From: Vibrio hangzhouensis
GTDB lineage: Bacteria; Pseudomonadota; Gammaproteobacteria; Enterobacterales; Vibrionaceae
Reading direction: 5' to 3'
Length of the DNA stretch: 64,000 nucleotides
Assembly: GCF_900107935.1 (NCBI RefSeq)
Contig: NZ_FNVG01000004.1
Span: 62,001-126,000, forward strand
Both the position numbers and the translations under genes were made by a program. Below the pieces are notes generated by a model. It searched no databases. It was not told the origin of the DNA and saw only the letters and a list, made by a program, of their open reading frames with translations. Positions 26,988-36,356 of the stretch are shown piece after piece. Every line of letters begins with the position of its first letter. Position 1 is the first letter of the stretch.

Positions 26988-27416
26988 ATGGAACAACTAT
27001 TGGAAGGCTTCCCTGTCGTTACTGAGATCCCTGTCGCTTGGGGAGAAATGGATGCACTAAACCATGTCAACAACGCAGTATATTTCCGCTATTTTGAAAC
27101 AGCTCGTCTCGACTACTTCGGTCATATCAACTTAATGGAAGATATGGCCATTACGAAAATAGGCCCCGTTCTTGGTGATACTTATTGCCGCTACAAACTG
27201 CCTGTCACTTACCCCGATACCCTACTCGTTGGATCGCGAATTTCCGATATACAAACTGACCGATTTACCATGGAATACCAAATCGTCAGTAAGAAACTTG
27301 GGAAAGTAACAACAACAGGCACGGCCACTATTGTCATGTTCAATTTTGCTTCTAACCAAAAGGCTCAAATCCCACAGAAATTGCTTGATGCAATGGACAG
27401 CGCCTGTTTCGCCTAA
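26988..27416 (+). CDS. Hot-dog fold acyl-CoA thioesterase (4HBT/YbgC-like)
   Basis: The 142-residue product carries the 4-hydroxybenzoyl-CoA thioesterase signature 'DALNHVNNAVYFRYFETARL' at about residues 23-42, where the Asp or adjacent His/Asn are the catalytic group, followed by 'VTYPDTLLVGSRISD'. Such enzymes hydrolyse acyl-CoA thioesters in the cytoplasm, with broad substrate range. TAAGGA lies nine bases before the ATG. Single gene; substrate unknown. Confidence 0.85.
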   Translation: MEQLLEGFPVVTEIPVAWGEMDALNHVNNAVYFRYFETARLDYFGHINLMEDMAITKIGPVLGDTYCRYKLPVTYPDTLLVGSRISDIQTDRFTMEYQIVSKKLGKVTTTGTATIVMFNFASNQKAQIPQKLLDAMDSACFA

Positions 27417-27561
27417 GGACTGCCTTAGCTAAGCCTCTGGTATCCAGGGTGGCCATACTGTCACCCTCTCATATTTTGTCACAATCTTCACTTCCCCCTC
27501 GTTGCCTCCTGATTCTGGCAAGGCTATGCTTGCTGCACAATAACTCTCGAGAATGGAAACA

Positions 27562-28482
27562 ATGCAAAACAGCTTTCAATACCCTATTGGCACTCCGGGA
27601 CAAAAATGGACAGAAAAAGAAGTCGCACTTTGGCGACAATCCACCAGTGTAAAACGACTCTATAGTACTGATGTCCTTCCAAAGATCGATGCGCTCAGAG
27701 ACGCCTTCGATGTGATTCAATACGGCGCATTGTCGTATGACCAAGAAAGATTCCCCCTGTTTGCAATCAAGACCAAATCCTGGAATGCGAATAAGCCAAC
27801 CATTCTGGTCACAGGCGGGGTGCACGGCTACGAAACATCAGGCGTTCATGGCGCACTGCAGTTTGCTAATGAAAACGCCAATGACTACAGCGCTGAGTTC
27901 AATATCGTCATTGTCCCCTGCGTAAGTCCCTGGGGATACGAGACCATCAACCGCTGGAACCCAAACGCAGTCGATCCAAATCGCTCTTTCTATCAGGATT
28001 CTCCCGCAGAAGAATCAGCCAACTTAATGGCATTTGTTGCTTCTCTTGATACCAACATCTGGGCCCACATCGATTTGCACGAAACCACCGATAGTGACGA
28101 AAGCGAATTCAGACCAGCTCTGGCCGCGCGAGATGGTTTGGAATACATCGAAGACAACGTACCAGACGGTTTCTACCTGGTAGGAAACACAGAAAAGCCG
28201 GCTGAAGAATTTCAAAAAACAATCATCGGTTATGTCGAAAAAGTTACCCACATCGCCCCAGCAGATGACAACGGCAACATCATTGGCTCTCCTGTAGTTC
28301 AACATGGTGTCATTAATTACCCGCTCAAGAAGCTAAGCCTGTGTACCGGAATGACTGACTGCGAATACTCAACCACGACCGAAGTTTATCCGGATAGCCC
28401 GAAAGTCAGTGAGCAGGAATGTAACGATGCTCAAGTGGCTGCCGTTGTGGGGGCTCTGGATTACCTAAGAGCTAAAATGTAA
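27562..28482 (+). CDS. M14-family metallocarboxypeptidase-like protein
   Basis: A 306-residue protein without signal peptide. 'PTILVTGGVHGYETSGVHG' gives the first zinc pair (His and Glu of HxxE), and 'WAHIDLHETTDSDESEF' the second His; 'NPNAVDPNRSF' holds the conserved Asn-Arg for the substrate carboxylate. This resembles M14 peptidases and related succinylglutamate-desuccinylase-type amidohydrolases. The start at 27562 (GGAAACA upstream) is preferred to the ATG three codons earlier. Likely cytoplasmic; substrate unknown. Confidence 0.8.
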   Translation: MQNSFQYPIGTPGQKWTEKEVALWRQSTSVKRLYSTDVLPKIDALRDAFDVIQYGALSYDQERFPLFAIKTKSWNANKPTILVTGGVHGYETSGVHGALQFANENANDYSAEFNIVIVPCVSPWGYETINRWNPNAVDPNRSFYQDSPAEESANLMAFVASLDTNIWAHIDLHETTDSDESEFRPALAARDGLEYIEDNVPDGFYLVGNTEKPAEEFQKTIIGYVEKVTHIAPADDNGNIIGSPVVQHGVINYPLKKLSLCTGMTDCEYSTTTEVYPDSPKVSEQECNDAQVAAVVGALDYLRAKM

Positions 28483-28499
28483 CGCTTTTTCTAGTGATC

Positions 28500-28523
28500 A
28501 ACCCGAGCACTTGCTCGGGTTTT
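28500..28523 (+). terminator. Rho-independent terminator of the M14 gene
   Basis: AACCCGAGC-ACTT-GCTCGGGTT followed by TT, 17 bases after the stop codon: a compact, textbook stem-loop. Confidence 0.9.
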
Positions 28524-28678
28524 GTATTTTCACGCCAAAACCACCTCAATTTAATAAACTCCCACTCAAAAATCCGTCAAAATAATCAGTTACCCTTTGC
28601 TCAGGGAAAAAATAACGTTAGGCTATTTATCAGTCATGAATATAACAATGATAAATTCGACAAGGAATACACCGTCTT

Positions 28679-29998
28679 ATGACCTATTGCCGTAAAATGC
28701 GTGTCATCGCCGCCCTATCTTGCTCATTAGCGGCTGCCGCCGTGCAAAGCGCAACACCTACCGCTGTAAAATCAAAAATCGATCGACAGGAAACCCCTGA
28801 TCAAGTCAGAGAATCGATGGTATTGCCATATCTTTTCAGTACAGAAACGATGGGACTGAATGTCGGTGTGGGTGGCATGATCAAAGGGATTCACCAAGAC
28901 CAGATGACCGTTGGTGGTACCGTATTTGGCGGAGAGACCAGCTACGCTGTTGCCGGCGGTGTATGGAACTATATGATTCCCGGTACAGAGCGCGTCTTTC
29001 TAAGTGCCTATGGCATGTTCGGGTATTATCCGAAGCAGCGCGCCTATACCACGGGCACCGAGTCCTACCCGCCAGGAGTCCCTTTCCCTGGCAGTAATGA
29101 TTCTTCCAATCAGCAGTACTTTGAAGCTGACGGCGCGTCAAACTGGTTTGATATAAAAATGGAGTATGTGCTTCCTATCGGGGCGACTCGTGATGACGGT
29201 TCAGTGAACTATAAGATCAGAAATGGTCTACTTATTTCAGAACCGTCTGGCGGAAAAGAGTGGAACCCGTTTACCAGTGGTTCAACCATACTGGTAGCCC
29301 GTCAGTTTAATCGTTATCAGTCTTTTGAATTTAGTGATGGAACTCTGGACGGGTCGATTCATGCGATGGAATTTGGACTGTTGTATGACAACACCGACTT
29401 TGCACCCAACCCTTCTTATGGCAGCCGTCAGTATGTGGCAACCTCGCACGACTGGGGCTGGTTTGAATCAAAGAAACAATGGTCATTTCATGAGCTCGAT
29501 ATGAGCAAGTACTTCTCTTTGGGCAAATCAGACTGGGCATCACAACGTATTGTCGCCCTGAACTTCTGGACCGGTTTGTCACCAACTTGGGAAGTGACGA
29601 CTGATGAAAACGGCTATCGAAGTGTCAGCGGAAATCCACCATACAATGAAGGCGCTACACTGGGCGGTTTCACCCGCATGCGTGGCTATGATAACAATCG
29701 ATTCCACGACAAAGCGGTGATTTACGGGTCAGCCGAATACCGCTACACACTCGCCTACAACCCTCTCAAAAACGTGTCCTGGCTCGACTTTCTGAGAGTC
29801 GACTGGTTACAGTTAGTTGGTTTTGTGGAAGTTGGACGAGTAGGTGCTGCTTACACCGCAAATGAACTGCTGACAGATTTGAAGTACGATGCTGGTGGTT
29901 CAGTGAGGGCACTAATGGCTGGATTGGTGGTGCGTGCCGATATCGCCAAGTCGCCCGAAAGTACCAACTTCTGGATCATGGTCGACCATCCATTTTAA
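28679..29998 (+). CDS. BamA/TamA-like outer-membrane barrel protein (bacterial surface antigen D15 type)
   Basis: The 439-residue product has a signal peptide (to about residue 26, VQSA) and a long beta-rich region. 'TLGGFTRMRGYDNNRFHDKA' carries the (V/M)RGY/F motif of Omp85-type barrels, followed by 'VIYGSAEYRYTLAYNP', and it ends WIMVDHPF with a C-terminal Phe. No POTRA repeats fit before the barrel, so this is a POTRA-less Omp85-like protein, similar to those annotated as surface antigens or associated with patatin enzymes. AAGGA lies 12 bases before the ATG, a rather wide spacing; M7 is an alternative start. Confidence 0.8.
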   Translation: MTYCRKMRVIAALSCSLAAAAVQSATPTAVKSKIDRQETPDQVRESMVLPYLFSTETMGLNVGVGGMIKGIHQDQMTVGGTVFGGETSYAVAGGVWNYMIPGTERVFLSAYGMFGYYPKQRAYTTGTESYPPGVPFPGSNDSSNQQYFEADGASNWFDIKMEYVLPIGATRDDGSVNYKIRNGLLISEPSGGKEWNPFTSGSTILVARQFNRYQSFEFSDGTLDGSIHAMEFGLLYDNTDFAPNPSYGSRQYVATSHDWGWFESKKQWSFHELDMSKYFSLGKSDWASQRIVALNFWTGLSPTWEVTTDENGYRSVSGNPPYNEGATLGGFTRMRGYDNNRFHDKAVIYGSAEYRYTLAYNPLKNVSWLDFLRVDWLQLVGFVEVGRVGAAYTANELLTDLKYDAGGSVRALMAGLVVRADIAKSPESTNFWIMVDHPF

Positions 29999-30009
29999 TT
30001 CCGAGTGCC

Positions 30010-30035
30010 GATAGCCAGAATTAGAGCTGGCTATC
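30010..30035 (+). terminator. Hairpin after the barrel gene
   Basis: GATAGCCAG pairs perfectly with CTGGCTATC around AATTAGAG, 12 bases after the stop, followed by TCTTCAGTTGTTT, a broken T tract. Confidence 0.6.
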
Positions 30036-30217
30036 TCTTCAGTTGTTTGAATAATTAGTTTTGCTTTATGGCAAGTTAGAGCGCAGAAAATGAACTGAGC
30101 TCCTTAACTTTAATTATCTATTATTGGAAGCGGCGATTTAGAATAGTTAAAAACTCTGATATTTTCGCAAAAGTCGCGCCAGAACGAAAATAATCGATAA
30201 GAGATGAATTCAAAAGC

Positions 30218-30255
30218 AAAAAGCCGCTGCAGTTGCTCTGCAGCGGCTTTTTTTT
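30218..30255. terminator. Strong bidirectional terminator
   Basis: AAAAAGCCGCTGCAG pairs with CTGCAGCGGCTTTTT around TTGCT and continues into Ts. It lies 24 bases from the stop of the minus-strand symporter and most likely ends that transcript. Confidence 0.9.
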
Positions 30256-30278
30256 TATTCAAGTAAAGCTACCTTAAA

Positions 30279-31814
30279 TCAAACTTCGCCATCATGTTTT
30301 ACTTTACCGCGACGCTTTTCAAGCTCTTTACGCACATAGTGCGCACGTTCTTCGGTAAAGTTATAGTGATACATAACCCAGATAGCAAGCAGTGCCGTTA
30401 CCACAGGGACAACAATATCAGCCATACGCATCAGGTTAATTATCTCTGCCGCTTCCGGCATATTTAACAGCGCTTCGCCCGCCTGCAGAGAGTTTCGGAT
30501 CTCTTCCAGTCTTCCGTAGCCAATACCACTCAACACCCAGCCAGACATTAGCATTGCAATTGCGGTACCCAGCTTAACAAACCACCAGTAAACTGCGCCA
30601 AATATACCTTCGCGTCGCTCGCCGGTCTTGAGTTCATCCAAGTCACAAACATCCGCTGTCATTGACATCATAATAGTGAACAGACCACCAATACCGAAGG
30701 TCATCAACGGCAGCGAAATAAACATCATCCAGTGTGTGTCTTCGTTAAGCGCTTGTTCAAAGGCCCACCATCTTAAAATGTAACCGACAATAGAAATAAG
30801 TGTTGCGATGATAAATGCATTCTTTTTATCCATTTTCTGAGACATCTTGGTGACCGCTGGAATAACCAGCAGGCACGTGCATAGTGAACTGACGGTACCG
30901 AACCACGCAGGCCATGTACCAGAAGCACCCTGATCGCCATTAAATACATAGAATACGATAATGAAGAACGAGAACTGTGCAACTGTCTGAAAGCCGTTAA
31001 AAACAAGGAAAGTCGCGCTGCAAAGCTGTACGAAAGGAATACATTTGAATGTTTGCCATATCCCTTTAAAGAAGTTGACCATAATAGAGCCAAGCGAAGC
31101 AAAGGAGACTTTTTCAGCTGCCTGTTCAAGCAGCACACGCTCTTTACAGAAGATAGCAGGAATAATACCGAAAACGAGACAGATAAAGCCTACCCAGATA
31201 GCTAAGTCGCGGCAGCCGACTGCCGCTGATTCGTACAGACTAGGATCATAAATAATGACCCAGAACCATGGCGCAATCATCCATGCCAGCTGACCGATCC
31301 ACTGCGATACCGCCATAATACGGGTACGTTCGTGGAAGTCCGGACTCATCTCATAACCAAGAGCAACAAGGGGCGTTGCAAAAATCGTATAACCGAGATA
31401 GAACAGCAGAGAGAGCATAAGGAAATAAACGAAATTATAGGTTTCACCATTTTCCGGATAGATTTGCCACATCAGCATAAATGCGGCACCGGTGATTATT
31501 GCACCGATGAAGATATACGGACGGCGACGCCCCCAGCGAGTTCTTGAATTGTCGGAAATATAACCCATTAGCGGATCGGTAATTGCGTCAAATACCCGAG
31601 GTAGTGCTCCTAATATACCGACCAGAAATGGATCCATACCCAGTCCCATAACCAGTACGATCATAAATACACCCAGCGCAGCTGCAAACAGCTGATTGGC
31701 AAGCGAGCCGATACCGAACGCTATTTTCTGTATCATTGGGACTACATCTTCGGAAGCAGTTCCGTATTGCTTTATTTCATCGATAGTTGCGGCAGATTGC
31801 CTAACTTCACTCAT
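30279..31814 (-). CDS. GPH-family (MelB-like) glycoside:cation symporter
   Basis: A 511-residue inner-membrane protein with about twelve helices. 'PRVFDAITDPLMGYISDNSR' and 'TRWGRRRPYIF' are the conserved cation-site Asp and loop 2-3 motif of the glycoside-pentoside-hexuronide symporters, and 'MMSMTADVCDLDELKTGERR' is the matching central-loop motif. AAGGAA lies eight bases before the ATG. It follows the GH94 gene on the same strand and probably imports its oligosaccharide substrate. No specificity can be read directly from sequence. Confidence 0.9.
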   Translation of the reverse strand: MSEVRQSAATIDEIKQYGTASEDVVPMIQKIAFGIGSLANQLFAAALGVFMIVLVMGLGMDPFLVGILGALPRVFDAITDPLMGYISDNSRTRWGRRRPYIFIGAIITGAAFMLMWQIYPENGETYNFVYFLMLSLLFYLGYTIFATPLVALGYEMSPDFHERTRIMAVSQWIGQLAWMIAPWFWVIIYDPSLYESAAVGCRDLAIWVGFICLVFGIIPAIFCKERVLLEQAAEKVSFASLGSIMVNFFKGIWQTFKCIPFVQLCSATFLVFNGFQTVAQFSFFIIVFYVFNGDQGASGTWPAWFGTVSSLCTCLLVIPAVTKMSQKMDKKNAFIIATLISIVGYILRWWAFEQALNEDTHWMMFISLPLMTFGIGGLFTIMMSMTADVCDLDELKTGERREGIFGAVYWWFVKLGTAIAMLMSGWVLSGIGYGRLEEIRNSLQAGEALLNMPEAAEIINLMRMADIVVPVVTALLAIWVMYHYNFTEERAHYVRKELEKRRGKVKHDGEV

Positions 31815-31917
31815 TAAATTTCCTTTTTAATACTTCAATATTGAGCCACTTGAGTTTAGACAGGCTCAAAATATTACTTAATTTACTAGCAGGACCCGTA
31901 AAATTGACGAACAGTAA

Positions 31918-31942
31918 CGACCACCGTTGCAGGCGGTGGTCG
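31918..31942 (-). terminator. Hairpin between the GH94 and symporter genes
   Basis: CGACCACCG pairs perfectly with CGGTGGTCG across seven bases, 54 bases after the GH94 stop, without a good T tract. It may stabilise the upstream message or partly terminate it. Confidence 0.5.
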
Positions 31943-31996
31943 AAATACTAAGATGATGGGTCAAGTAGTTACTTTGGATTGTTCTAAATAGTTGCT

Positions 31997-34900
31997 TTAT
32001 TTTAGGTTTACCTGAAGCTCAGAAACCTTACCATCTCTTAATGCAACAGCATTCTCACCTTTAACCTCTGATAGAACTTTGCTTTCGCCATTGGTAAAAG
32101 TAAGTACATACTCTTCAACATCAAACTTATCAAAGGTATTGACTCGAGCGCGGTTCACATAGGTCACCAGAGTCGTTCCCATAAACTTAAATGACACTTC
32201 ACTGTTTTCGTCAAAGAATTCAGCCGGTAGTGCTGGTGTCAGGTTCAGTGTGAGCTCACCATTCTTCATAATGAATGGATTATTACCAAACATCATAAGT
32301 GTCCACATATGCAGCATTTCTACTGTTGAACCAGACAAGCGAGCAACAAATCCTTGTCCATGAACCATAGGATCCGGGTTACATGTTGGGGCAATAAATG
32401 AAGAGTTCTCCAGAATACTTCTGCCGTAGACATTTGGATCCATAAAGCAAACCAGGTTTGTCTTTATTTCCTGATAAAATTCGCCGTACATGCCGGATTT
32501 CAGCAATCCAAGTAAGTACTTATAATTCATGTGCAAGAAGTTTGACTCGCGCTCCAGCCAGCCTTTAGTAAATGCACGGGCACGACCGATCTCTAAGCTC
32601 ATTTCATTCAGGCATTCACTGGTTTTAAATTGCCCAAGCTCTTTGTCATAGATTTCGGTTTCTTTAATTTTGTTGTACGAATCTAAGTTGGCCGCCATAT
32701 CACCTGAAGTTTTTAGTAATCTTGCCGGTGCTTCTAAGAACCGTGGCAATACGTGCAGTTTAAATTCGTTAACCCTGGCGAGTGGTAGTCCGTAATGGCC
32801 AATCTTTGCTTGTCCGTTTTCTAAGATCGCCTCATGCTTAGTGGCTTCATAGTATAAGAATGTTGGCACAATTCCGCCGGACAGAGTCTTGGCTTTCTCT
32901 AATCCACGTTCCAATTTGGCAATCATTTTGTCGAGCAAAGAAATCAGGTCGGTCGCATTTACCCTCTCATCATTTGATTCAACCGTAAATCTGACCGTTT
33001 GCCTGTAATTTTCTCTCAGCGTTGCAATCTGATCCCAGTATTCAAACCCTTGTGCGCCTGAATCTAGCACGGAATTTACGCCGTCTACGTACGAGGTAAA
33101 CTCCTTTGGCAACAACAGCGAGCCTTCGCTCACGATGGATTCTTTCAGGAACTGGGTTAGTCTCAATAGTTCAACGGTTTCAGATACGCCTGAACCAAAG
33201 ATCCCGGGTAATCCATTCATCGCATCGTTCCATCCGGGCTTGTCGGATTCCATTTCGATACCGATGCCTTCGGGGTCTAATGTGGCAAACTTATTGAAGG
33301 CCAGCGTAAATAGCTTGGTAAATAGGTTTGTCTTGATGATATTTCCAGCGGTATCAACAGCCCAGTTTGACCCGTCGACATCCATATTTAGTCTGCTGAC
33401 TTTTTCATCATCATTATGAAGAAGAGAGCCGTAACGTCTGATCTTGCCATCTTTTGTAATGACGGTTTTTTCATCCCTAGGCACAACCGTAACTGGTGAT
33501 GAGTAATACTTATAGTCATGGTTATCAAACAGGAACTCTTTCTTGGTATCCGGGTTAATCGCCAGGTAAGACTCAACCAGATCTAAGATATATGTCCAGT
33601 GATCGACCCAGAATCCTTCACCGAATGAAGCTTCGATGTTCTGGTTGGCATGTTGCAGAATATCAGCCAGTAACGTCATATCATCTTTGTCTGACGTTAT
33701 GCCTTCATTCGCCATAGTGTTGATGATAAGACCTGGGGTAAATTTAGAAGAAAGCGCTTTCTCCATTAGGTCATTTTTATTGTTGAAGTTCTCGCTCACC
33801 AGTGCTTTCAGGTCGGTGTCTGCATTTAGCTCAAATGTTGAGCCATTGACACCTAACGGGTTATACCCATCTAACTGGATTAACGATGCAAATAGCAATA
33901 CGTTAAAATCACCAATCTTTGGATTAAACAGTGAATCAACGCGTCTGTTTTGGCAGACATCGCGGAAGTTGCCGTTCCCCTGAGAGAAATATTCCGGAGC
34001 CACATTGAAGAAATTGTAGTCTCGCTCCAGATCGCCATGTTTTCTTGAAAAAATGTGGTACACATGGTTTTTGTTATCGGTTTCAAATACTAACGGGTAA
34101 CCACCACGCAGAATATTGTCCAGATAATTTTGTTTAATGTATTCATCAAACAGTGGATTTGATGTTTTACATTCAACATCTTTCACCAGCTCACTAATGA
34201 CGTCTTCTGATTCTGCTTCTTTTGCATCAAAGTATTCGTCAGATACCATGGCAGCGACTTTAGAGTTCAACAAATCAACGTTTTGAGCGTGACCGATAAT
34301 GGTTCTCAAGGTAAATGTTTCATTGGCAGATAATTCAACTTCTACAGGTGAGAATCCGACAGGAATCTTGTTCGCTGTGATCTGTTGTTTGCTGTACAGA
34401 TCTTTAATTGATTTTTCAGAAAAAGAGACGGGATTGGTCATTGAGGTGTCATGGCCAAAAATCAAAGTACCATCAACAATTGGCTTGACGAGTTTCTGGT
34501 TTGCAAACGACAGATAGAAGTTGCCTTTATCAACGGTTCCAACTTCTGCGCTATCTGAGGTTGTTGATGTCATCTTGAAAAACGGAACATCGTTATCCAT
34601 ATTGAAGACATCCATCCAACTTCTCAATAAGTTGGACATCTCTTTAAATGTAGCGTTTGACGTGCCATACGGTAAGATCTGAGAAATGCCATCAAGCATC
34701 TCAAAGCTGCGCGGTTTGCCTGATAAGTCAGTCACCTCAACCTTTCGCATGATAGCGGCTAAGTTATCATTCGGGAGACCGAAATAAGTAACCTTAACAA
34801 AGAGCCCAAGGTCTCGGTTTTCTTCTGTTATTTTAAACTGCCCACGTTTAATGTGCATTTTTCTGTTGATGCTCTTTGTTCTTGCGGGACCGAAGAACTC

Positions 34901-35236
34901 GTAGACGTCACCATCCAGTTTGACAAAGGTTCTGAAACCAACCCGGCTTACATTTTGATAAGCGGTTACTGCTGGCGAGAACTCCAGGATTGGGCTGTCT
35001 TTATTCTCAACACCAAAAGAGCATAAGCCTTGTCCCCGGTTTACATAAAACGCCCATAGTGGAACACCTTTCTTACCGGCTAATCCAGGCAAAAACGATG
35101 AGAATGTTTTCTTTAAGTCATAATTATTGATTACGAATTCGTCATTTTCTAAGTAATATTCTCTGTCCATAGTAAACCTGTTGTCTATTTGTAACTGTTC
35201 CGTCATCTGTTTCGTCATCTGTGCCTTGTTAGCCAT
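31997..35236 (-). CDS. GH94-family phosphorylase, resembling 1,2-beta-oligoglucan phosphorylase
   Basis: A 1079-residue cytoplasmic protein without signal peptide. The N-terminal 'FSSFLPGLAGKKGVPLWAFY' and 'VENKDSPILEFSPAVTAYQ' resemble 1,2-beta-oligoglucan (sophoro-oligosaccharide) phosphorylases of about 1100 residues, as I remember them from Listeria and clostridia. 'KPGWNDAMNGLPG' holds Asp671, the expected proton donor of GH94. The reaction would be phosphate-driven release of glucose 1-phosphate from beta-1,2-glucan chains. Starts at 35236, 35218 (AAGG upstream) or 35167 (AGG upstream) are all possible. The adjoining GPH symporter fits an uptake-and-phosphorolysis pair. Confidence 0.75.
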   Translation of the reverse strand: MANKAQMTKQMTEQLQIDNRFTMDREYYLENDEFVINNYDLKKTFSSFLPGLAGKKGVPLWAFYVNRGQGLCSFGVENKDSPILEFSPAVTAYQNVSRVGFRTFVKLDGDVYEFFGPARTKSINRKMHIKRGQFKITEENRDLGLFVKVTYFGLPNDNLAAIMRKVEVTDLSGKPRSFEMLDGISQILPYGTSNATFKEMSNLLRSWMDVFNMDNDVPFFKMTSTTSDSAEVGTVDKGNFYLSFANQKLVKPIVDGTLIFGHDTSMTNPVSFSEKSIKDLYSKQQITANKIPVGFSPVEVELSANETFTLRTIIGHAQNVDLLNSKVAAMVSDEYFDAKEAESEDVISELVKDVECKTSNPLFDEYIKQNYLDNILRGGYPLVFETDNKNHVYHIFSRKHGDLERDYNFFNVAPEYFSQGNGNFRDVCQNRRVDSLFNPKIGDFNVLLFASLIQLDGYNPLGVNGSTFELNADTDLKALVSENFNNKNDLMEKALSSKFTPGLIINTMANEGITSDKDDMTLLADILQHANQNIEASFGEGFWVDHWTYILDLVESYLAINPDTKKEFLFDNHDYKYYSSPVTVVPRDEKTVITKDGKIRRYGSLLHNDDEKVSRLNMDVDGSNWAVDTAGNIIKTNLFTKLFTLAFNKFATLDPEGIGIEMESDKPGWNDAMNGLPGIFGSGVSETVELLRLTQFLKESIVSEGSLLLPKEFTSYVDGVNSVLDSGAQGFEYWDQIATLRENYRQTVRFTVESNDERVNATDLISLLDKMIAKLERGLEKAKTLSGGIVPTFLYYEATKHEAILENGQAKIGHYGLPLARVNEFKLHVLPRFLEAPARLLKTSGDMAANLDSYNKIKETEIYDKELGQFKTSECLNEMSLEIGRARAFTKGWLERESNFLHMNYKYLLGLLKSGMYGEFYQEIKTNLVCFMDPNVYGRSILENSSFIAPTCNPDPMVHGQGFVARLSGSTVEMLHMWTLMMFGNNPFIMKNGELTLNLTPALPAEFFDENSEVSFKFMGTTLVTYVNRARVNTFDKFDVEEYVLTFTNGESKVLSEVKGENAVALRDGKVSELQVNLK

Positions 35237-35320
35237 ATTTCATATAGTTCAAAGATAAAGTGACTCATTTTCAATAAGGTATTGTTTATAAAGTCACCTG
35301 TCCCAGCCAGATGAAAGTGA

Positions 35321-35364
35321 TTGCGCACGCAGAAAGAAAGCGCTTTCTTTTTTTGAGTGCGCAA
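35321..35364. promoter_or_regulatory. Nested palindromes upstream of the GH94 gene
   Basis: An 18-bp perfect palindrome, AAAGAAAGC then GCTTTCTTT (35333-35350), is enclosed by a second inverted repeat, TTGCGCAC (35321-35328) and GTGCGCAA (35357-35364), with centres one base apart. It lies 85-128 bases upstream of the first GH94 start. GAAAGCGCTTTC has the CG-centred symmetry typical of LacI/GalR-family operators, but no such regulator gene is in the window. Confidence 0.6.
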
Positions 35365-35878
35365 AGATACACTCAATCCCTGAATCAAGTCTACAAAAAA
35401 ATGAAAAAGCAAGACAAAAGTGTGTTCTGAAATTCCTTTATGACAAAAAAGCATAAGATACAGAATCTTATGATGCTCAGCTGCTAGAGAGTGTCATTGA
35501 TTACCATTCAGCAAACGAATATATACCCACCCGAAGTATCGATAGGTAACTAAAGTGCTTATGAGGCATGTTGAGTAATGATAGGAAATGGACAAAACCT
35601 ATCAAAAAAGGCACCTCATGAAGTTGTGCTGTTCTGCTTTTGGATACAAAGAGTTCTTGATAGCTTGAATATGCAGGACAGATATGGCTTTGTTGCCTAA
35701 TTCATTTAGAAAACAAAACCGCCTCGTTCGAGTTTTATGCAATATATTGAGTTTCAGGCATACCAAGCCCGTAAGTTTGTTTAGCGCTTTAATCATGACG
35801 TAAGTTTCACCAACCTGAGTATTGTTATCTCTCAGGTTTTATGTGGAGTAGAGCTAGCAACAACAGCTAGCTATGCAT
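35365..35878. other. Intergenic, possible decayed element
   Basis: There is no supported gene in this stretch of about 500 bases. A 64-codon minus frame (35602-35796) encodes a basic, Cys/Leu-rich peptide beginning MIKALNKLTG that could be a fragment of a transposase, but I cannot name the family. Around 35561-35619 an outer arm pair ATGAGG/CCTCAT encloses an inner pair TGATAGG/CCTATCA. Confidence 0.3.
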
Positions 35879-36047
35879 TGGACAGAAACAGTCTAGTTTC
35901 CATTATTTTAACCCTTCCCAGAATGCCGTCATCCTCACGCAAGTGAGGATCTCCTAAAGCGCGTAGCTAATTGAAAAATAATGACTACGTCGCGTAAATC
36001 ACGTTCGCAGCACGCTGTATGAGATTCACTTTTTCAAGGAGATAACG
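35879..36047 (+). repeat. 169-bp dispersed repeat, copy 1
   Basis: Direct-repeat partner of 37888-38056, nearly identical from TGGACAGAAAC to CAAGGAGATAACG. It contains the hairpin ATCCTCAC-GCAA-GTGAGGAT, and the ends of the CCGTCATC...GATGACGG type are inverted (one base changed in this copy). It resembles non-coding palindromic elements scattered in Vibrio genomes. It lies 310 bases before the ferric-reductase-like gene. Confidence 0.85.
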
Positions 36048-36356
36048 TTGTGTTTTTGAGGCTTATATTGGGCGCCTAGTGACACGCTTTGGACCACTTT
36101 CGAGCTAGTAAACATCGACTGTCACCGTTATAAACGGCAATGTGTCAGCGTCACTTTGGCTCACCAAAAATGGAAAGAGTCAATTATCTAATTTGGTCAA
36201 TTTAGACAAATCAAAGCCCGGAAACTCGTTGGCGTTCCCCCTTGAACTGTAAAGATAAGTAAAACTGATCAAGGTTATGTAAATCTCCTTTATGACAGTG
36301 CGCTTCGTTTTTATGATGCTTGGCAATTACTTTAATGTCATTAATAAGTGCCAATT

